DNA of 64,000 nt from Salinimicrobium xinjiangense DSM 19287 (GCF_000423585.1 NZ_AUIG01000008.1:152453-216452); one strand, 5' to 3'; shown: positions 1-9,547, numbered from the stretch's first letter. Translations and numbers: made by a program. The notes: a model not told the origin generated them from the letters alone.

Positions 1-827
1 TTTTGAGCAGTCTCTACTAACATTTCTCTCTTGGGATGATCTTTGGGAAAATAATCGAGTACGTCTACTATTGCCATGCTAAACCAGCCAATACTTCTTC
101 CCCAGTAGTTTGTGGAAAGCCCGGTTTCGGGATCTGCCCATTTTTGCTCTTTACTTTCATCCCACCCGTGATGGAAGAGTCCGCTGTCTTCGCTGTAGTG
201 ATATTTATTCACCAGTTCAAATTGTTTAGCTACATCATCAAAAAGCTCCGGCTCATCAAAAGTGGCGGCATAACGTGCAAGAAACGGTGACCCCATGTAG
301 AGTCCGTCAAGCCAGATTTGATGCGGATAAACCTTTTTGTGCCAAAAACCACCTTCAGATGTTCTTGGGTGTTCTCTCATTTGATCTCTAAGAGTCTCCA
401 CGGCGAGCCTATATCTTTCCTCCCCGGTTTCTTCATAAAGACCTACAAGGAATCTTCCTCCCTGTACACGATCTATGTTGTATATAGATTTTTTATAGGT
501 TTTTATCTCTCCCTCCTCATTTACCATGAATTCGGCAAAGTTTTTAATATAATCCAGGTACTTTTCTTCACCTGTCGCATCGTGGAGAGCCTCCATAGAA
601 GTCATGATAAGACCATGGGTGTATTCCCATTTGGGCTTTTCATTAAAGTCAAGCGTCCAGCCTTCCGGGTTTCTTTTGATTTCTGAATCGGCCATCCAGG
701 TGGAGTATCTCTGCTCTTCCTCTACCGGAGTTGTAGTGGCAAGTTTATTTTCTTCGGTTCCTTTACATGCGCTGAAGGCGAGGACCAGGGAGAATAAATA
801 GATTTTAGGTTTTAGGGAATTGATCAT
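1..827 (-). CDS. GH105 unsaturated (rhamno)galacturonyl hydrolase, 3' end beyond window
   Basis: Partial gene; about 275 codons are present and the stop lies outside the window. The product begins with a lipoprotein signal (MINSLKPKIYLFSLVLAFSAC, Cys at residue 21), so it is probably membrane-anchored in the periplasm. The mature part shows GH88/GH105-type features: the YPHQIWLDGLYMG stretch followed by HGWDE and a GRSIGWF segment, typical of YteR-like (alpha/alpha)6-barrel enzymes. These remove the 4,5-unsaturated uronic acid left by pectate or rhamnogalacturonan lyases. The start lies 12 bp after the stop of the PL1-CE8 gene, so it is the promoter-distal gene of the same unit and would finish the oligosaccharides made by the two lyases. 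Family assignment is from motifs seen; substrate is inferred from context. Confidence 0.85.
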   Translation of the reverse strand, partial: MINSLKPKIYLFSLVLAFSACKGTEENKLATTTPVEEEQRYSTWMADSEIKRNPEGWTLDFNEKPKWEYTHGLIMTSMEALHDATGEEKYLDYIKNFAEFMVNEEGEIKTYKKSIYNIDRVQGGRFLVGLYEETGEERYRLAVETLRDQMREHPRTSEGGFWHKKVYPHQIWLDGLYMGSPFLARYAATFDEPELFDDVAKQFELVNKYHYSEDSGLFHHGWDESKEQKWADPETGLSTNYWGRSIGWFSMAIVDVLDYFPKDHPKREMLVETAQ

Positions 828-839
828 CTTAAGTATAAT

Positions 840-3095
840 TTAAAAGTTCTTGATCTCTGAAGGATTCCAGTCATCAGATCCTCCAAGAATATATTCTACA
901 GTATATTTTTTAGCTAATTCCGGTGTTAGCATTATTGCCCAGTCTACTCTTTCTGAAGGCACCCACCCCGGACCGGAATTATTATATTCGGCATAAAAAA
1001 CAGTTTCTTCGGCATGAGGTTTATTCCAGTTATGCCAACCTTCCTTCTTGATATGCTCTCCCATTTCGGTATTGATAAAAACCGTTTGGGCGAAAGGTCT
1101 CCAGGGTCTTCCGAGGTAAACGCTCTCTTTGGGTGCATTCCCGGTGAGTTTACAGTCGAGGAAAACAAAGCCATGTTTTGCACCTTCTTCAGTCGAGGCT
1201 GCGGTAATGTAGTGTCCGCCATCTTTGGAATAAATCTCACAGTTTTCAAAGACCGCGGTAGACCATCCAAAAATGAAATCTGTAGTACCTTCTATGTAGC
1301 AGTTACGGTAGTACTGCCTGCTGTTCCTGCCATGCGGATAAAGTGTATCCTGAAACCCAAAAAATCTACAGTTGTCAAAAATTACCTTATCACCGTTCAC
1401 TCTTACTGCCACAGCCTGTCCCACGGGTCCCGAACTGTTTTCAAAAGTAAGATTGGCAGCATGAAAACCTTCTCCGAAGACAAAAAAAGAAGTGGAGCCG
1501 GTAGTGCCCACTTCTTCTCCAAATAAGTTCAGCTTTTGAGCGAAATCATCATAGGTGAGAATGGTGGAATCCCTCTCTTCCCCAATAAAAGTGACATTTG
1601 TCTTTGAAGTCGGTAGTACCAGTTTCTCCTTATAAGTGCCAGATTTAATAAAGATCCTTGTCCTCTGCTTCCTGAAGTCGGGCACGGCATTGATCGCCTG
1701 CTGTACCGCCTTGAAATCTCCGGAACCATCGGCAGCAACAATATAATCGTAAAGAGATGGATCAACAGCTGCAACTCCAGATTGCTCATCAACAAGTTCA
1801 TTAAGGTAAACTTCAAGATTTGTGTAGCCTTTGTCCAGATCATGAGCGTTGGGATTTGCTTTAGCCGGATTCAAACCTTTTGTTTTTTCCCATGCGTCCG
1901 GCATTCCATCGCCATCTATATCTGTTGGTGCAGTTCCCGATTTCAATTTTGGCCATCCTCCCACCTGCTCCTGGGAATCAATTATTCCGTTTCCATAAGT
2001 AGCTTTGCCGCCTCTGGTTTCGTTGATTATTCTTATATCAACTGCATCTCTTTTTAAGCTGGCACCTGCTTTTTTCATCACCAGATCCATGGCTTTGCGG
2101 GCATCCTGAGTGTCGACATTATTATTTATATCAAAAGGTTCATTGACACGGGCGGCTTCAGGATCGTCTCCCTGCACTCCACCACTCCAGTTGTTTTCGG
2201 TCACCTTTTTGGAACCTTCCACATAGTTCCCGTTTACGTAGAATTTTCCGTAGGGATCATAAGGCTCCACGATTCGTTCCTTATCTTCAGTAGCCGGTCC
2301 GGGTTTAAAGTAGTTATTTACAATGTTGTAGCGGCCATTTTCGCCTCCGTAAATACTGTTATCTGCCCAGTTATAGATCACATTGTTTCTGAAATCCACA
2401 AATTCCCCCTCAAGATTTTTGGTAGTCTTGGAACCACTGAAACGTGGATTTCTACTATAGTTACTGGCAATAAGATTATGATGGAAAGAAACATTCTCTC
2501 CACCCCAGATTCCGCCGTAGCCATGATCACCCTTGGAATGCACTGAACTGTTCAGCGCTTCGGAAATTATACACCACTGCATGGTGAAATCCTTATTCTG
2601 ATAAAAAGAAGCATTTTCATCTGTAGCCCAGCTTATGGAACAGTGGTCTAAAATGACATTTTTGACACCCCTTCCTTTAAAGGAGTCGTCGGCAGTGTCT
2701 TTAATATCTCCCATCCTGAAACGCATGTAACGGATGATCACATTGTCATCTTTTACTGCTACAGGATAACCTTTGATGGTGATCCCATCTCCCGGCGCTG
2801 TTTGTCCGGCAATGGTTAGATCTCCTTTATTAATATCCAGCGGCCTTTCGAGTTCTATAGTTCCTGAAACGGCAAAGACAATCGTACGGGGACCATCCTT
2901 TAAAATGCCTTTTCTAAGACTGCCTTCTCCATCATCATTAAGGTTGGTCACGGTGTAGACAATGCCGCCCCTGCCACCGGTTGCATAACGGCCGAAACCT
3001 TCGGCTGTAGGGAAAGCCAACTGTTGCGCCTGCACCGATAGACAGAGTAAAAAAGCGGCAATTAAATAATTCATTTTCTCAAGACAATTCTTCAT
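840..3095 (-). CDS. Pectate lyase (PL1) - pectinesterase (CE8) fusion, secreted
   Basis: A 751-aa bifunctional pectin enzyme. Residues 1-24 form a signal peptide; Met8 (position 3074) is an alternative start that gives an equally good signal. Residues about 25-390 are a right-handed beta-helix PL1 pectate lyase (NLNDDGEGSLR, DHCSISW, then HHNLIASNYSRNPRFSG with the catalytic-type Arg near 215-218). Residues 392-403 (DIDGDGMPDAWE) are a calcium-binding EF-hand/TSP3-like linker. Residues about 451-751 are a CE8 pectin methylesterase: GSGDF start, GQAVAVRV, FQDTLY (Asp583), DFIFG (Asp606) and LGRPWRP (Arg663). The esterase removes methyl groups, which creates the substrate for the lyase on the same chain. 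It lies between the PL9 gene (210-bp gap with a large dyad) and GH105. Confidence 0.95.
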   Translation of the reverse strand: MKNCLEKMNYLIAAFLLCLSVQAQQLAFPTAEGFGRYATGGRGGIVYTVTNLNDDGEGSLRKGILKDGPRTIVFAVSGTIELERPLDINKGDLTIAGQTAPGDGITIKGYPVAVKDDNVIIRYMRFRMGDIKDTADDSFKGRGVKNVILDHCSISWATDENASFYQNKDFTMQWCIISEALNSSVHSKGDHGYGGIWGGENVSFHHNLIASNYSRNPRFSGSKTTKNLEGEFVDFRNNVIYNWADNSIYGGENGRYNIVNNYFKPGPATEDKERIVEPYDPYGKFYVNGNYVEGSKKVTENNWSGGVQGDDPEAARVNEPFDINNNVDTQDARKAMDLVMKKAGASLKRDAVDIRIINETRGGKATYGNGIIDSQEQVGGWPKLKSGTAPTDIDGDGMPDAWEKTKGLNPAKANPNAHDLDKGYTNLEVYLNELVDEQSGVAAVDPSLYDYIVAADGSGDFKAVQQAINAVPDFRKQRTRIFIKSGTYKEKLVLPTSKTNVTFIGEERDSTILTYDDFAQKLNLFGEEVGTTGSTSFFVFGEGFHAANLTFENSSGPVGQAVAVRVNGDKVIFDNCRFFGFQDTLYPHGRNSRQYYRNCYIEGTTDFIFGWSTAVFENCEIYSKDGGHYITAASTEEGAKHGFVFLDCKLTGNAPKESVYLGRPWRPFAQTVFINTEMGEHIKKEGWHNWNKPHAEETVFYAEYNNSGPGWVPSERVDWAIMLTPELAKKYTVEYILGGSDDWNPSEIKNF

Positions 3096-3195
3096 ACTTT
3101 CTTTTCATTTTTCCCTCCCGGAAATCCTTTTTGTAGCTATGACGTGATCGAAATAATAGGTTTCGTTATCATAACCCCTGCTTATAAAATAAATT

Positions 3196-3246
3196 TAATA
3201 GGCAGAATCAAGCGAATCTTAATAACTCACTTGATAATGCCTATTA
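3196..3246. repeat. Large imperfect dyad between the PL9 and PL1-CE8 genes
   Basis: The arms TAATAGGCA-GA-ATCAAG (3196-3212) and CTTGAT-AA-TGCCTATTA (3230-3246) are complementary except for the 2-nt step in the middle, around a 17-nt loop. In the mRNA this would be a long stem-loop between two cistrons. There is no T-run after it on the minus strand, so it does not look like a simple terminator. It may be an mRNA processing or stability element or an operator. I see no TAnnTTTG promoter in this gap. Confidence 0.6.
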
Positions 3247-3305
3247 GTTAGAGTAACTTTTAAACTGCTGTTTTGAACGAAAATTTTTATGTTCTAATAA
3301 ACTTT

Positions 3306-5162
3306 TTAAAATTCAAATGCTCCAAGATCTGGTGCAGAACCATTATATGGTAAACCTACATCTACTCCTGCATCTATCATATCACTGTCTGCTTCCAGAT
3401 GGAAAAAGCTAACATCAGGAAGGCTCCCATCCGGTTTTCTTGGACCTGTTAGTTGAGAATAATCTATACTAACAAAATCATCTACAGAAGACTCAACTCC
3501 TTCCATCCAGCTATTGTGGGTCACGTCAAGCGTAGTTGCATTAATACTTCCCACCTCTCCAAGTACATTACTATTCTTAATGGTCAATTTTTCAAGAGGA
3601 TTGGTACTGCCAAATCCATAGTTGGTTCCATTGTCATATGCCGAGCAGTTGTAAAGTGTCACCTCTCCTCTATTGCTGTTATGATCAAAACCGTCATATC
3701 TGTTTCCAACAGCAACAGACCGAATGTAAATAGCATTGTGTTTCAAATCCTTATTATCACTTCCACCCGTCTTGAATCCATTTCCATCTCCACCACTAAC
3801 AGAGCCATCTTTTAAATACCCATTTTGAATCGACCAGCAATCTTCATAAATGGTAGTTACATTATCTGCATTTCTAAGGTAACCATCCCAGCCATCATCA
3901 AGATTTTGCCAGGCCCTGCAACCAATGAATTTGTTGCCGGTACCCACGTCTAACTTACTTGCAAAGCCATCGGCATTTTCCAGAGTGGAATCGGCATTGA
4001 AATAAGAATCAGAATTTAGAATAGTATTATTGGACGCTCCACTTGCCAACTGAAGACCCGTATCGGAACATTCAGAAAAAGTACTGAACTCAACAAGGTT
4101 ATTATGGCCTGTTATCAGCATCCCGTTATCCCCTGCTTTAAACACATCTATTCCTTTAATATGCCAATAGCTGCCTCCCAATTCTATTCCCCTATTGGAA
4201 GAATTTTCGGCCATTGAGGAAAAGTCAAATTTTGGCCTTGTGTCATCCTGAGGATGTGCTAACAAGGAGATAACATTAGCCTCACTACCACTCTTATCTA
4301 TTTTTATGGTTGAATTAAAAACATATTCCCCTCCCCTGATGTAAATATTCTCGCCTGGGATAGCCGCTGCAATAGCATCCAGAATTTCCTGGGAAGTACT
4401 CACCACCTTTCCATTAACAGATGACTGGTTTTCACCAGTCCTAAAAGTGTAAGTATTACTTATAGCAGTATTTTGGCCATCGCTGGTTTCCACATGCCAG
4501 TAATAGAGGCTATTGGGCTCCACCTCAATTTCCATTGAGTTTACCGTGAGACCTTTCCATTCCTCAGAAGGTTCCTGTTTACCATCTACCGTATCTGCAA
4601 AGAGCGTAAATGTTAGAGGATCTCCATCTGTGTCTGTAGCGGCAGCTTCCCATTGCAGGGTGACTTTTCCGTCAACAGGTGATATCTGGACTCCGGAGGC
4701 CGGTGCACTAAGGGTTGCCGGAAATGGCACATTATTAGAACCCGGTTCTCCGGCCACATAGAACCTGTAGGAGTCAGATTCTGTAGTCTCTTCCCCGGCA
4801 TTTTTGGAAATGATCTTCCAGGAATAGGCATGACCTCTTTCCAGTCGTACCATAAGATCGGTGGTTGTAAGATTTGGTCTTTGCTTTACTTCCTGTGTAG
4901 CCAGATTAGTGATCACCAGATCATAACTCTCCGCATGAGTAGCTTCATTCCACTCGAAAAACACTTCAGCCATATTGGCTACGACCTCTCCTACTTCACA
5001 CTGCGTATTGTCCTGTGGAAGGACGAGGTTGGCTGCTCCCGGAACTTCAGTATTAACTTCTAATGCATCATCATCACTTGAGCATGAAACTGTTAAAGCA
5101 GCTATGAAAAGAACCAGGAGTCGTTGTATATTGATCAAAGGAATATTTATAAAATTTTTCAT
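3306..5162 (-). CDS. PL9 pectate lyase, surface lipoprotein with two N-terminal FN3-like domains
   Basis: A 618-aa lipoprotein: signal ending at Cys27, followed by CSSDDD, which fits the S-(D/E)3 type lipoprotein export signal described for flavobacteria and suggests display on the cell surface. Residues about 35-245 are two fibronectin-III-like domains. From about 250 on comes a parallel beta-helix with the hallmark PL9 (Pel9A-like) segment ADGFASKLDVGTGN followed by CRAWQNLDDGWDGY, and GNGFKTGG, which probably holds the catalytic lysine. The enzyme cleaves de-esterified polygalacturonate by beta-elimination with calcium. Its ATG overlaps the stop of the upstream 1401-aa gene by 4 bp, so the two are translationally coupled. 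Confidence 0.9.
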   Translation of the reverse strand: MKNFINIPLINIQRLLVLFIAALTVSCSSDDDALEVNTEVPGAANLVLPQDNTQCEVGEVVANMAEVFFEWNEATHAESYDLVITNLATQEVKQRPNLTTTDLMVRLERGHAYSWKIISKNAGEETTESDSYRFYVAGEPGSNNVPFPATLSAPASGVQISPVDGKVTLQWEAAATDTDGDPLTFTLFADTVDGKQEPSEEWKGLTVNSMEIEVEPNSLYYWHVETSDGQNTAISNTYTFRTGENQSSVNGKVVSTSQEILDAIAAAIPGENIYIRGGEYVFNSTIKIDKSGSEANVISLLAHPQDDTRPKFDFSSMAENSSNRGIELGGSYWHIKGIDVFKAGDNGMLITGHNNLVEFSTFSECSDTGLQLASGASNNTILNSDSYFNADSTLENADGFASKLDVGTGNKFIGCRAWQNLDDGWDGYLRNADNVTTIYEDCWSIQNGYLKDGSVSGGDGNGFKTGGSDNKDLKHNAIYIRSVAVGNRYDGFDHNSNRGEVTLYNCSAYDNGTNYGFGSTNPLEKLTIKNSNVLGEVGSINATTLDVTHNSWMEGVESSVDDFVSIDYSQLTGPRKPDGSLPDVSFFHLEADSDMIDAGVDVGLPYNGSAPDLGAFEF

Positions 5163-8100
5163 GATTTAATAACTTTTAAAGTCTTGTTAACCGTGGCTGA
5201 TTTCAACTGAAGAAAATATACTCCTTCTCTAAAATTGCTTAGATCAAGGTAAATAACTCTTCTTGATGATACATCCATCTTTTCTGAAATATATTCAGTT
5301 CCACTTATGTCTATCAGCGACACATTCACTTTAGCATCCGTTCCGTTGATGTATACCTGTAAATTACCCTTAGTCGGGTTTGGGTACAACACAACCTCTT
5401 CAGACAAAAAGACTTCTTCACTGAATACACCCTGGCAATCTACTTCCGTAGAAATGGCAAATACGTTTTTGCCCTTTTCAAGGTCTAAAACTACTCTTGA
5501 TTGAGTTGTAGTGGTTTTCTTACCATTATGTTCAATGGTATACTGGTTGGCTCCAGAGAGTGAAAAGGAGACGGTATTACTGCCGTAGTTAACAGCAGAA
5601 TAGGCTGACAACAGAGCTGGCCCTTCTACGGTGACCCTAAAACACTGCTCATAATCATCCCTGCCATCAACTGTGATACATACGTCGTAAGTACCCGCGA
5701 CAAGGTTCCCGATATTTGCAGTAAAACTATTTGATGATGACAAGGTTGCTGAACCTGTACCTGGACCAGATACGGAAATGGAATAATTATAGCCAGAATC
5801 CTTAGCACTGATAGTAATAAAGCCATCATTAGTTCCACTACAGCTTACGTGATGTGCAGTCAAAGAATAATTATCTGCTGGCAGATTGAAAACTTCACAG
5901 CCAAAAACATCCACAGTGGCACCTTCAGGAGTATCAGGACAATTATCATCATAGTTAATAATTCCGTCTCCATCATCGTCATCACAGACATCACCAATTC
6001 CATTTTCATTTAGGTCTGCCTGATCCGGGTTAGGAGTTGCGACACAATTGTCAACGGCATTGAGAATTCCGTCCCCGTCTATATCGCCAAAAGGCCCATC
6101 TGGTTCGGCCTCAAAGACTATATCACTTGTGGTTTCACCGGTTATCTCCAGAGTGTTCTCCGGAATATAATAACCGTCCACACCATTAGCTTTAATGTTA
6201 TATATGATATTGGGCTCAAGTTTTACACTGTAGGTACCTGCATCTGTGTCTATCTCTGGTTTTGGAATATAAAGTGCACCAGTCCCTGCAGCTGGAGTAA
6301 ACGTCAAGGCTAAATCTCCTATCTTTTCACCAAGACCTACAATTGACCCTGTAACAGGATAGATCTCAACTTTCTTAATGCTTATGTCATGAGTGGATAT
6401 ACCTGCTATGAGTTCTAAAGATGTGCCATTAGTAATTACATATCCATCTGCTCCTTCAAGAGAGATGTTGTAATCAAAATTGACAGGCAGTTCAAGCTGG
6501 TATGAACCATCGGTTGGATCAACATTCCAGGTTTTTCCTTCTTCAATAGAAAATACTATCGAATAGTCTTCAGGGATTCCCGGCGCTTCAGTCAGGTCAA
6601 TAGTACCCGAAAGGTCAACATAAGTGGCAGGAGTTCTAATGATCCTGAAATAACTTGGCTTATCGGCAGTATCATAAATGTGATATGTCCCTGCGGCCTT
6701 TGCCACAAAACTCACTTCCTGAAGTTCGCCCTCCACATTTACAACATCATTCTGTAGCTCAGGATTCGCAATATTCTCAAAATGAAGTTCAACATTTCCA
6801 TCCTGGCCGAGCACCCAAAGGGTCACTTTATCATCTTCCTCAACCTCCAAACTCATGAATCTATTAGTCGCACCTCTGGAATTGATATAAATTCTTCCTT
6901 TGAATTCATCATAATCATTAATATTCTCGTCGTACCGGGTTAAATTGGTGTTGGTGGTTCGCAGACGATCACTTCCACCTCCGGTAAAGCTAAGATCTCC
7001 GGCTGTGAAGTCTGGCAGGGTATGACCAGAGGTTCCCGGTGTAATTGATTCATCATACCAGGAGTTAATTCTGGCTTCATTCAACATGTTGTTGTACTGA
7101 GATTCGTCCAGTAGAGTTGCTCCAAAATCCCAAACATCTGGTAGCCCTTCTACATAGACCAGATCTTTACCGATATTGATATCGAATGAAGTAGTACTTT
7201 CTGTTACTTCAAGGCTGGAATTACCTTCGATAGAATAACCCTCAGCTCCATCCAGAGATATTTCATACTGGTATCCAGCAGGCAGGGCAACACTAAAGGA
7301 TCCTTCGGTAGTAAAAGGAAGTTCCCAGGTCTTTCCAAATTCATTCGTAAATACTATACTGAAATCTGAAGGGATATCCTCGGCTGCCGCCACATCCACA
7401 TTACCTGTTACAGTAGTATAGGTCGCAGCATCACGGACAATCCTGAAGTAACTTGGCTTATCTGTGTCATCATAAATGTGATAAGTACCTGCAGCTTTAG
7501 CCATAAAGCTTATTTCTGTAAGCTCTTCTCCCACAGCAATAACATCATTCTGCAGGTCTGGATCGGCTACATATTCAAAATGGATATTTCCGTTCCCATT
7601 CTGTGTAAGCGTCCACAGGATTACCTCATCATCTTCCTTAAGTTCAAGGCTGAAATACCTTCCGGTAGCTCCGGAAGAATTGATATACACCCTCCCTTTA
7701 AAATCTTCATGTTCATCAATGTTCTCGTCGTAACGGGTCAAATTCGTATTGCTGGTTCGCAAGCGGTCACTTCCACCACCGGTAAAGCTAAGATCTCCAA
7801 CTGTAAAATTGGGCAAGTTGATGCCTGAAGTACCCGGGGCAATTGATGCATCATACCAGGAGTTGATCACCTCTTCTGTTAGCTGATTGTTGAATTGTGT
7901 ATCATCAAGTTGCGTAGCACCAAAGTCCCAGACATCGGCCAACCCATTTCCTGTTGCTCCATCATTCTGAACCAAAAGATTAAGAGCAGTATTTTCAGTA
8001 ACTTCAAGATTAGTACTTCCAATAAGTGAATAACCATCGGCTCCTTCTAAAGAAACGTCATAGGTATAACCGGCAGGTACGTCTATAGAATAATTCCCTT

Positions 8101-9364
8101 CAGAAGGGGGAGCACTCCAGGAGTCTCCGTTCTCGTTGGTAAATACAATTCGATAATCGGCAGGAATATCAGTGGCTGCAGCAACGTCCACATTACCGCT
8201 TACGGTAGCAAAAGTTGCGCTTTTTCTAACAATCCTAAAGTAGCTCGGTTTATCTGTATCATCATAGATATGATAGGTGCCTGCAGTCTTTGCAGTAAAA
8301 ATTAACTCGGTAATTTCTTCCCCTACGGCAACTACATCATCCTGAAGGTCCGGATCTGCAGCATTTACAAAATGGATATTCCCTGTGCCGTTTTGTGTTG
8401 ATACAAATAGCGTCACCTCATCATAGGTGTCAAGGGCGAGGCTAAAATATCTTCCCGTAGCTCCCGAGGAATTGATATAGACCCTTCCTTTAAACTCTTC
8501 ATGATCATCAACGTTTTCATCAAAGCGGGTTAAGGCCGTATTACTGGTTCTCAAACGGTCACTTCCCCCTCCGGTAAAGCTAAGATCACCTGCTGTGAAG
8601 TCGGGCAAATTAATGCCTGAAGTTCCAGGTGCAATAGATTCATCATACCAGGAGTTAATAATTTCAACCGATAATTGATTGTTGAACTGAGACTCATCCA
8701 GCTGCGTTGCTCCAAAATCCCAAACGTCGCTAAGATCATTACTCCCTCCGCTTCCAACTTCCTGGGCACTTTTTCTTATAATTCTAAAATAGCTGGGCTT
8801 GTCGGTATCGTCATAGATACGGAATGTACCTGACTCATTAGCCGTAAAATTCAGTTCGCTTATTTCCTCACCAACGGCTACAACATCATTTTGACCACCT
8901 GTTACTGAAACATTTTCGAAATGTATATTTCCGGTACCATTCTGGGTGGAGACAAAGATAGTTACTTCATCTCCTTCACTTAATTCAAGGCTGAAATACC
9001 TGCCGGTAGCTCCTCCAGAATTGATATAGATCCTCCCTTTGAAATCATCATGATCATCGATATTTTCATCAAAGCGGGTTAAGGCCGTATTACTGGTTCT
9101 CAACCGGTCGCTTCCCCCTCCGGTAAAGCTAAGATCACCTGCCGTGAAGTCGGGCAAATTAATGCCTGAAGTTCCAGGTGCAATAGATTCATCATACCAG
9201 GAGTTGATAATATCTACAGATAATTTGTTATTGAACTGAGATTCGTCCAACTGGGTGGCCCCAAAATCCCAGACATCGGGCAGATGAGAGGTGTCGTTTT
9301 GCGAATACCCCGTAAGTATCCCCATGAAAAGAAAAAGGGATAATAAGTGTAATTGTTTAATCAT
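5159..9364 (-). CDS. T9SS-secreted multi-module protein with four WDFGA repeats (putative pectin-binding)
   Basis: A 1401-aa exported protein of unknown function. After a signal peptide (1-21) it has four copies of a roughly 170-aa module at residues 31-200, 214-383, 478-647 and 744-913. Each starts VWDFGAT.LD..Q.NN, contains INSWYD, LSFTGGGSDRLRT and YINS.GAT.R, and ends with DKPSYFRI. Four roughly 85-aa Ig/carboxypeptidase-regulatory-like domains follow copies 2, 3 and 4 (about 384-474, 648-737, 914-998, 999-1088). Then come thrombospondin type 3 calcium repeats (about 1094-1157), an adhesin-like domain with two Cys, and a type IX sorting domain (LYPNPTKG to the C-terminus). No catalytic signature is visible. 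Its place in the enzyme half of the pectin locus suggests a carbohydrate-binding or scaffold role; that is inference. Confidence 0.75.
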   Translation of the reverse strand: MIKQLHLLSLFLFMGILTGYSQNDTSHLPDVWDFGATQLDESQFNNKLSVDIINSWYDESIAPGTSGINLPDFTAGDLSFTGGGSDRLRTSNTALTRFDENIDDHDDFKGRIYINSGGATGRYFSLELSEGDEVTIFVSTQNGTGNIHFENVSVTGGQNDVVAVGEEISELNFTANESGTFRIYDDTDKPSYFRIIRKSAQEVGSGGSNDLSDVWDFGATQLDESQFNNQLSVEIINSWYDESIAPGTSGINLPDFTAGDLSFTGGGSDRLRTSNTALTRFDENVDDHEEFKGRVYINSSGATGRYFSLALDTYDEVTLFVSTQNGTGNIHFVNAADPDLQDDVVAVGEEITELIFTAKTAGTYHIYDDTDKPSYFRIVRKSATFATVSGNVDVAAATDIPADYRIVFTNENGDSWSAPPSEGNYSIDVPAGYTYDVSLEGADGYSLIGSTNLEVTENTALNLLVQNDGATGNGLADVWDFGATQLDDTQFNNQLTEEVINSWYDASIAPGTSGINLPNFTVGDLSFTGGGSDRLRTSNTNLTRYDENIDEHEDFKGRVYINSSGATGRYFSLELKEDDEVILWTLTQNGNGNIHFEYVADPDLQNDVIAVGEELTEISFMAKAAGTYHIYDDTDKPSYFRIVRDAATYTTVTGNVDVAAAEDIPSDFSIVFTNEFGKTWELPFTTEGSFSVALPAGYQYEISLDGAEGYSIEGNSSLEVTESTTSFDINIGKDLVYVEGLPDVWDFGATLLDESQYNNMLNEARINSWYDESITPGTSGHTLPDFTAGDLSFTGGGSDRLRTTNTNLTRYDENINDYDEFKGRIYINSRGATNRFMSLEVEEDDKVTLWVLGQDGNVELHFENIANPELQNDVVNVEGELQEVSFVAKAAGTYHIYDTADKPSYFRIIRTPATYVDLSGTIDLTEAPGIPEDYSIVFSIEEGKTWNVDPTDGSYQLELPVNFDYNISLEGADGYVITNGTSLELIAGISTHDISIKKVEIYPVTGSIVGLGEKIGDLALTFTPAAGTGALYIPKPEIDTDAGTYSVKLEPNIIYNIKANGVDGYYIPENTLEITGETTSDIVFEAEPDGPFGDIDGDGILNAVDNCVATPNPDQADLNENGIGDVCDDDDGDGIINYDDNCPDTPEGATVDVFGCEVFNLPADNYSLTAHHVSCSGTNDGFITISAKDSGYNYSISVSGPGTGSATLSSSNSFTANIGNLVAGTYDVCITVDGRDDYEQCFRVTVEGPALLSAYSAVNYGSNTVSFSLSGANQYTIEHNGKKTTTTQSRVVLDLEKGKNVFAISTEVDCQGVFSEEVFLSEEVVLYPNPTKGNLQVYINGTDAKVNVSLIDISGTEYISEKMDVSSRRVIYLDLSNFREGVYFLQLKSATVNKTLKVIKS
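6626..9274 (-). repeat. Four in-frame ~510-bp repeats encoding WDFGA modules
   Basis: DNA copies lie at about 9274-8765, 8725-8216, 7933-7424 and 7135-6626. Copies 1-3 are closer to each other than to copy 4: the INSWY..S.APGTSGINLP stretch is nearly constant in 1-3, but copy 4 reads ITPGTSGHTLP. Copies 1 and 2 are nearly adjacent, whereas later copies are separated by an Ig-like domain. This looks like stepwise internal duplication. Confidence 0.85.
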
Positions 9365-9509
9365 TCTTAAAAGATTTAGAATTAGAAATATATCCTATCC
9401 TGATCTCAGGATTCTTAACTGCTTTTAAATGAAAAGCGCGTAGTTCTTTTTTTAATTTTTTAAGAAACCGGAACAAATTGGTCTCTTGTAACACTTTATA
9501 AATGAGGTT

Positions 9510-9547
9510 AAAAAAAGGGTGTGCATCATTACAATGCATACCCTTTT
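9510..9547 (-). terminator. Intrinsic terminator inside the pectin locus
   Basis: Read on the minus strand, a stem AAAAGGGTATGCAT / ATGCACACCCTTTT with a 7-nt loop is followed by a run of T. It starts 24 bp after the stop of the DUF4957-type gene. It would end most transcripts after susC-susD-DUF4957 and leave a smaller read-through share for the enzyme genes. No clear TAnnTTTG promoter is visible between it and position 9364. Confidence 0.75.

Noticed and set aside
1..827. Plus-strand frames at 36-290, 318-686 and 604-801
   Set aside because: They lie opposite the GH105 gene and show no family signal; the minus-strand frame has clear GH105 motifs and a lipoprotein signal.
6626..9274. Recombination-made phase-variable cassette
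   Set aside because: The four module copies are in frame and separated by intact domains with no recombinase or inverted copies nearby; simple internal duplication is enough.
9357..9539. 60-aa minus-strand frame between the DUF4957 and WDFGA genes
   Set aside because: It begins inside the terminator and has no recognisable features; more likely leader or terminator sequence.
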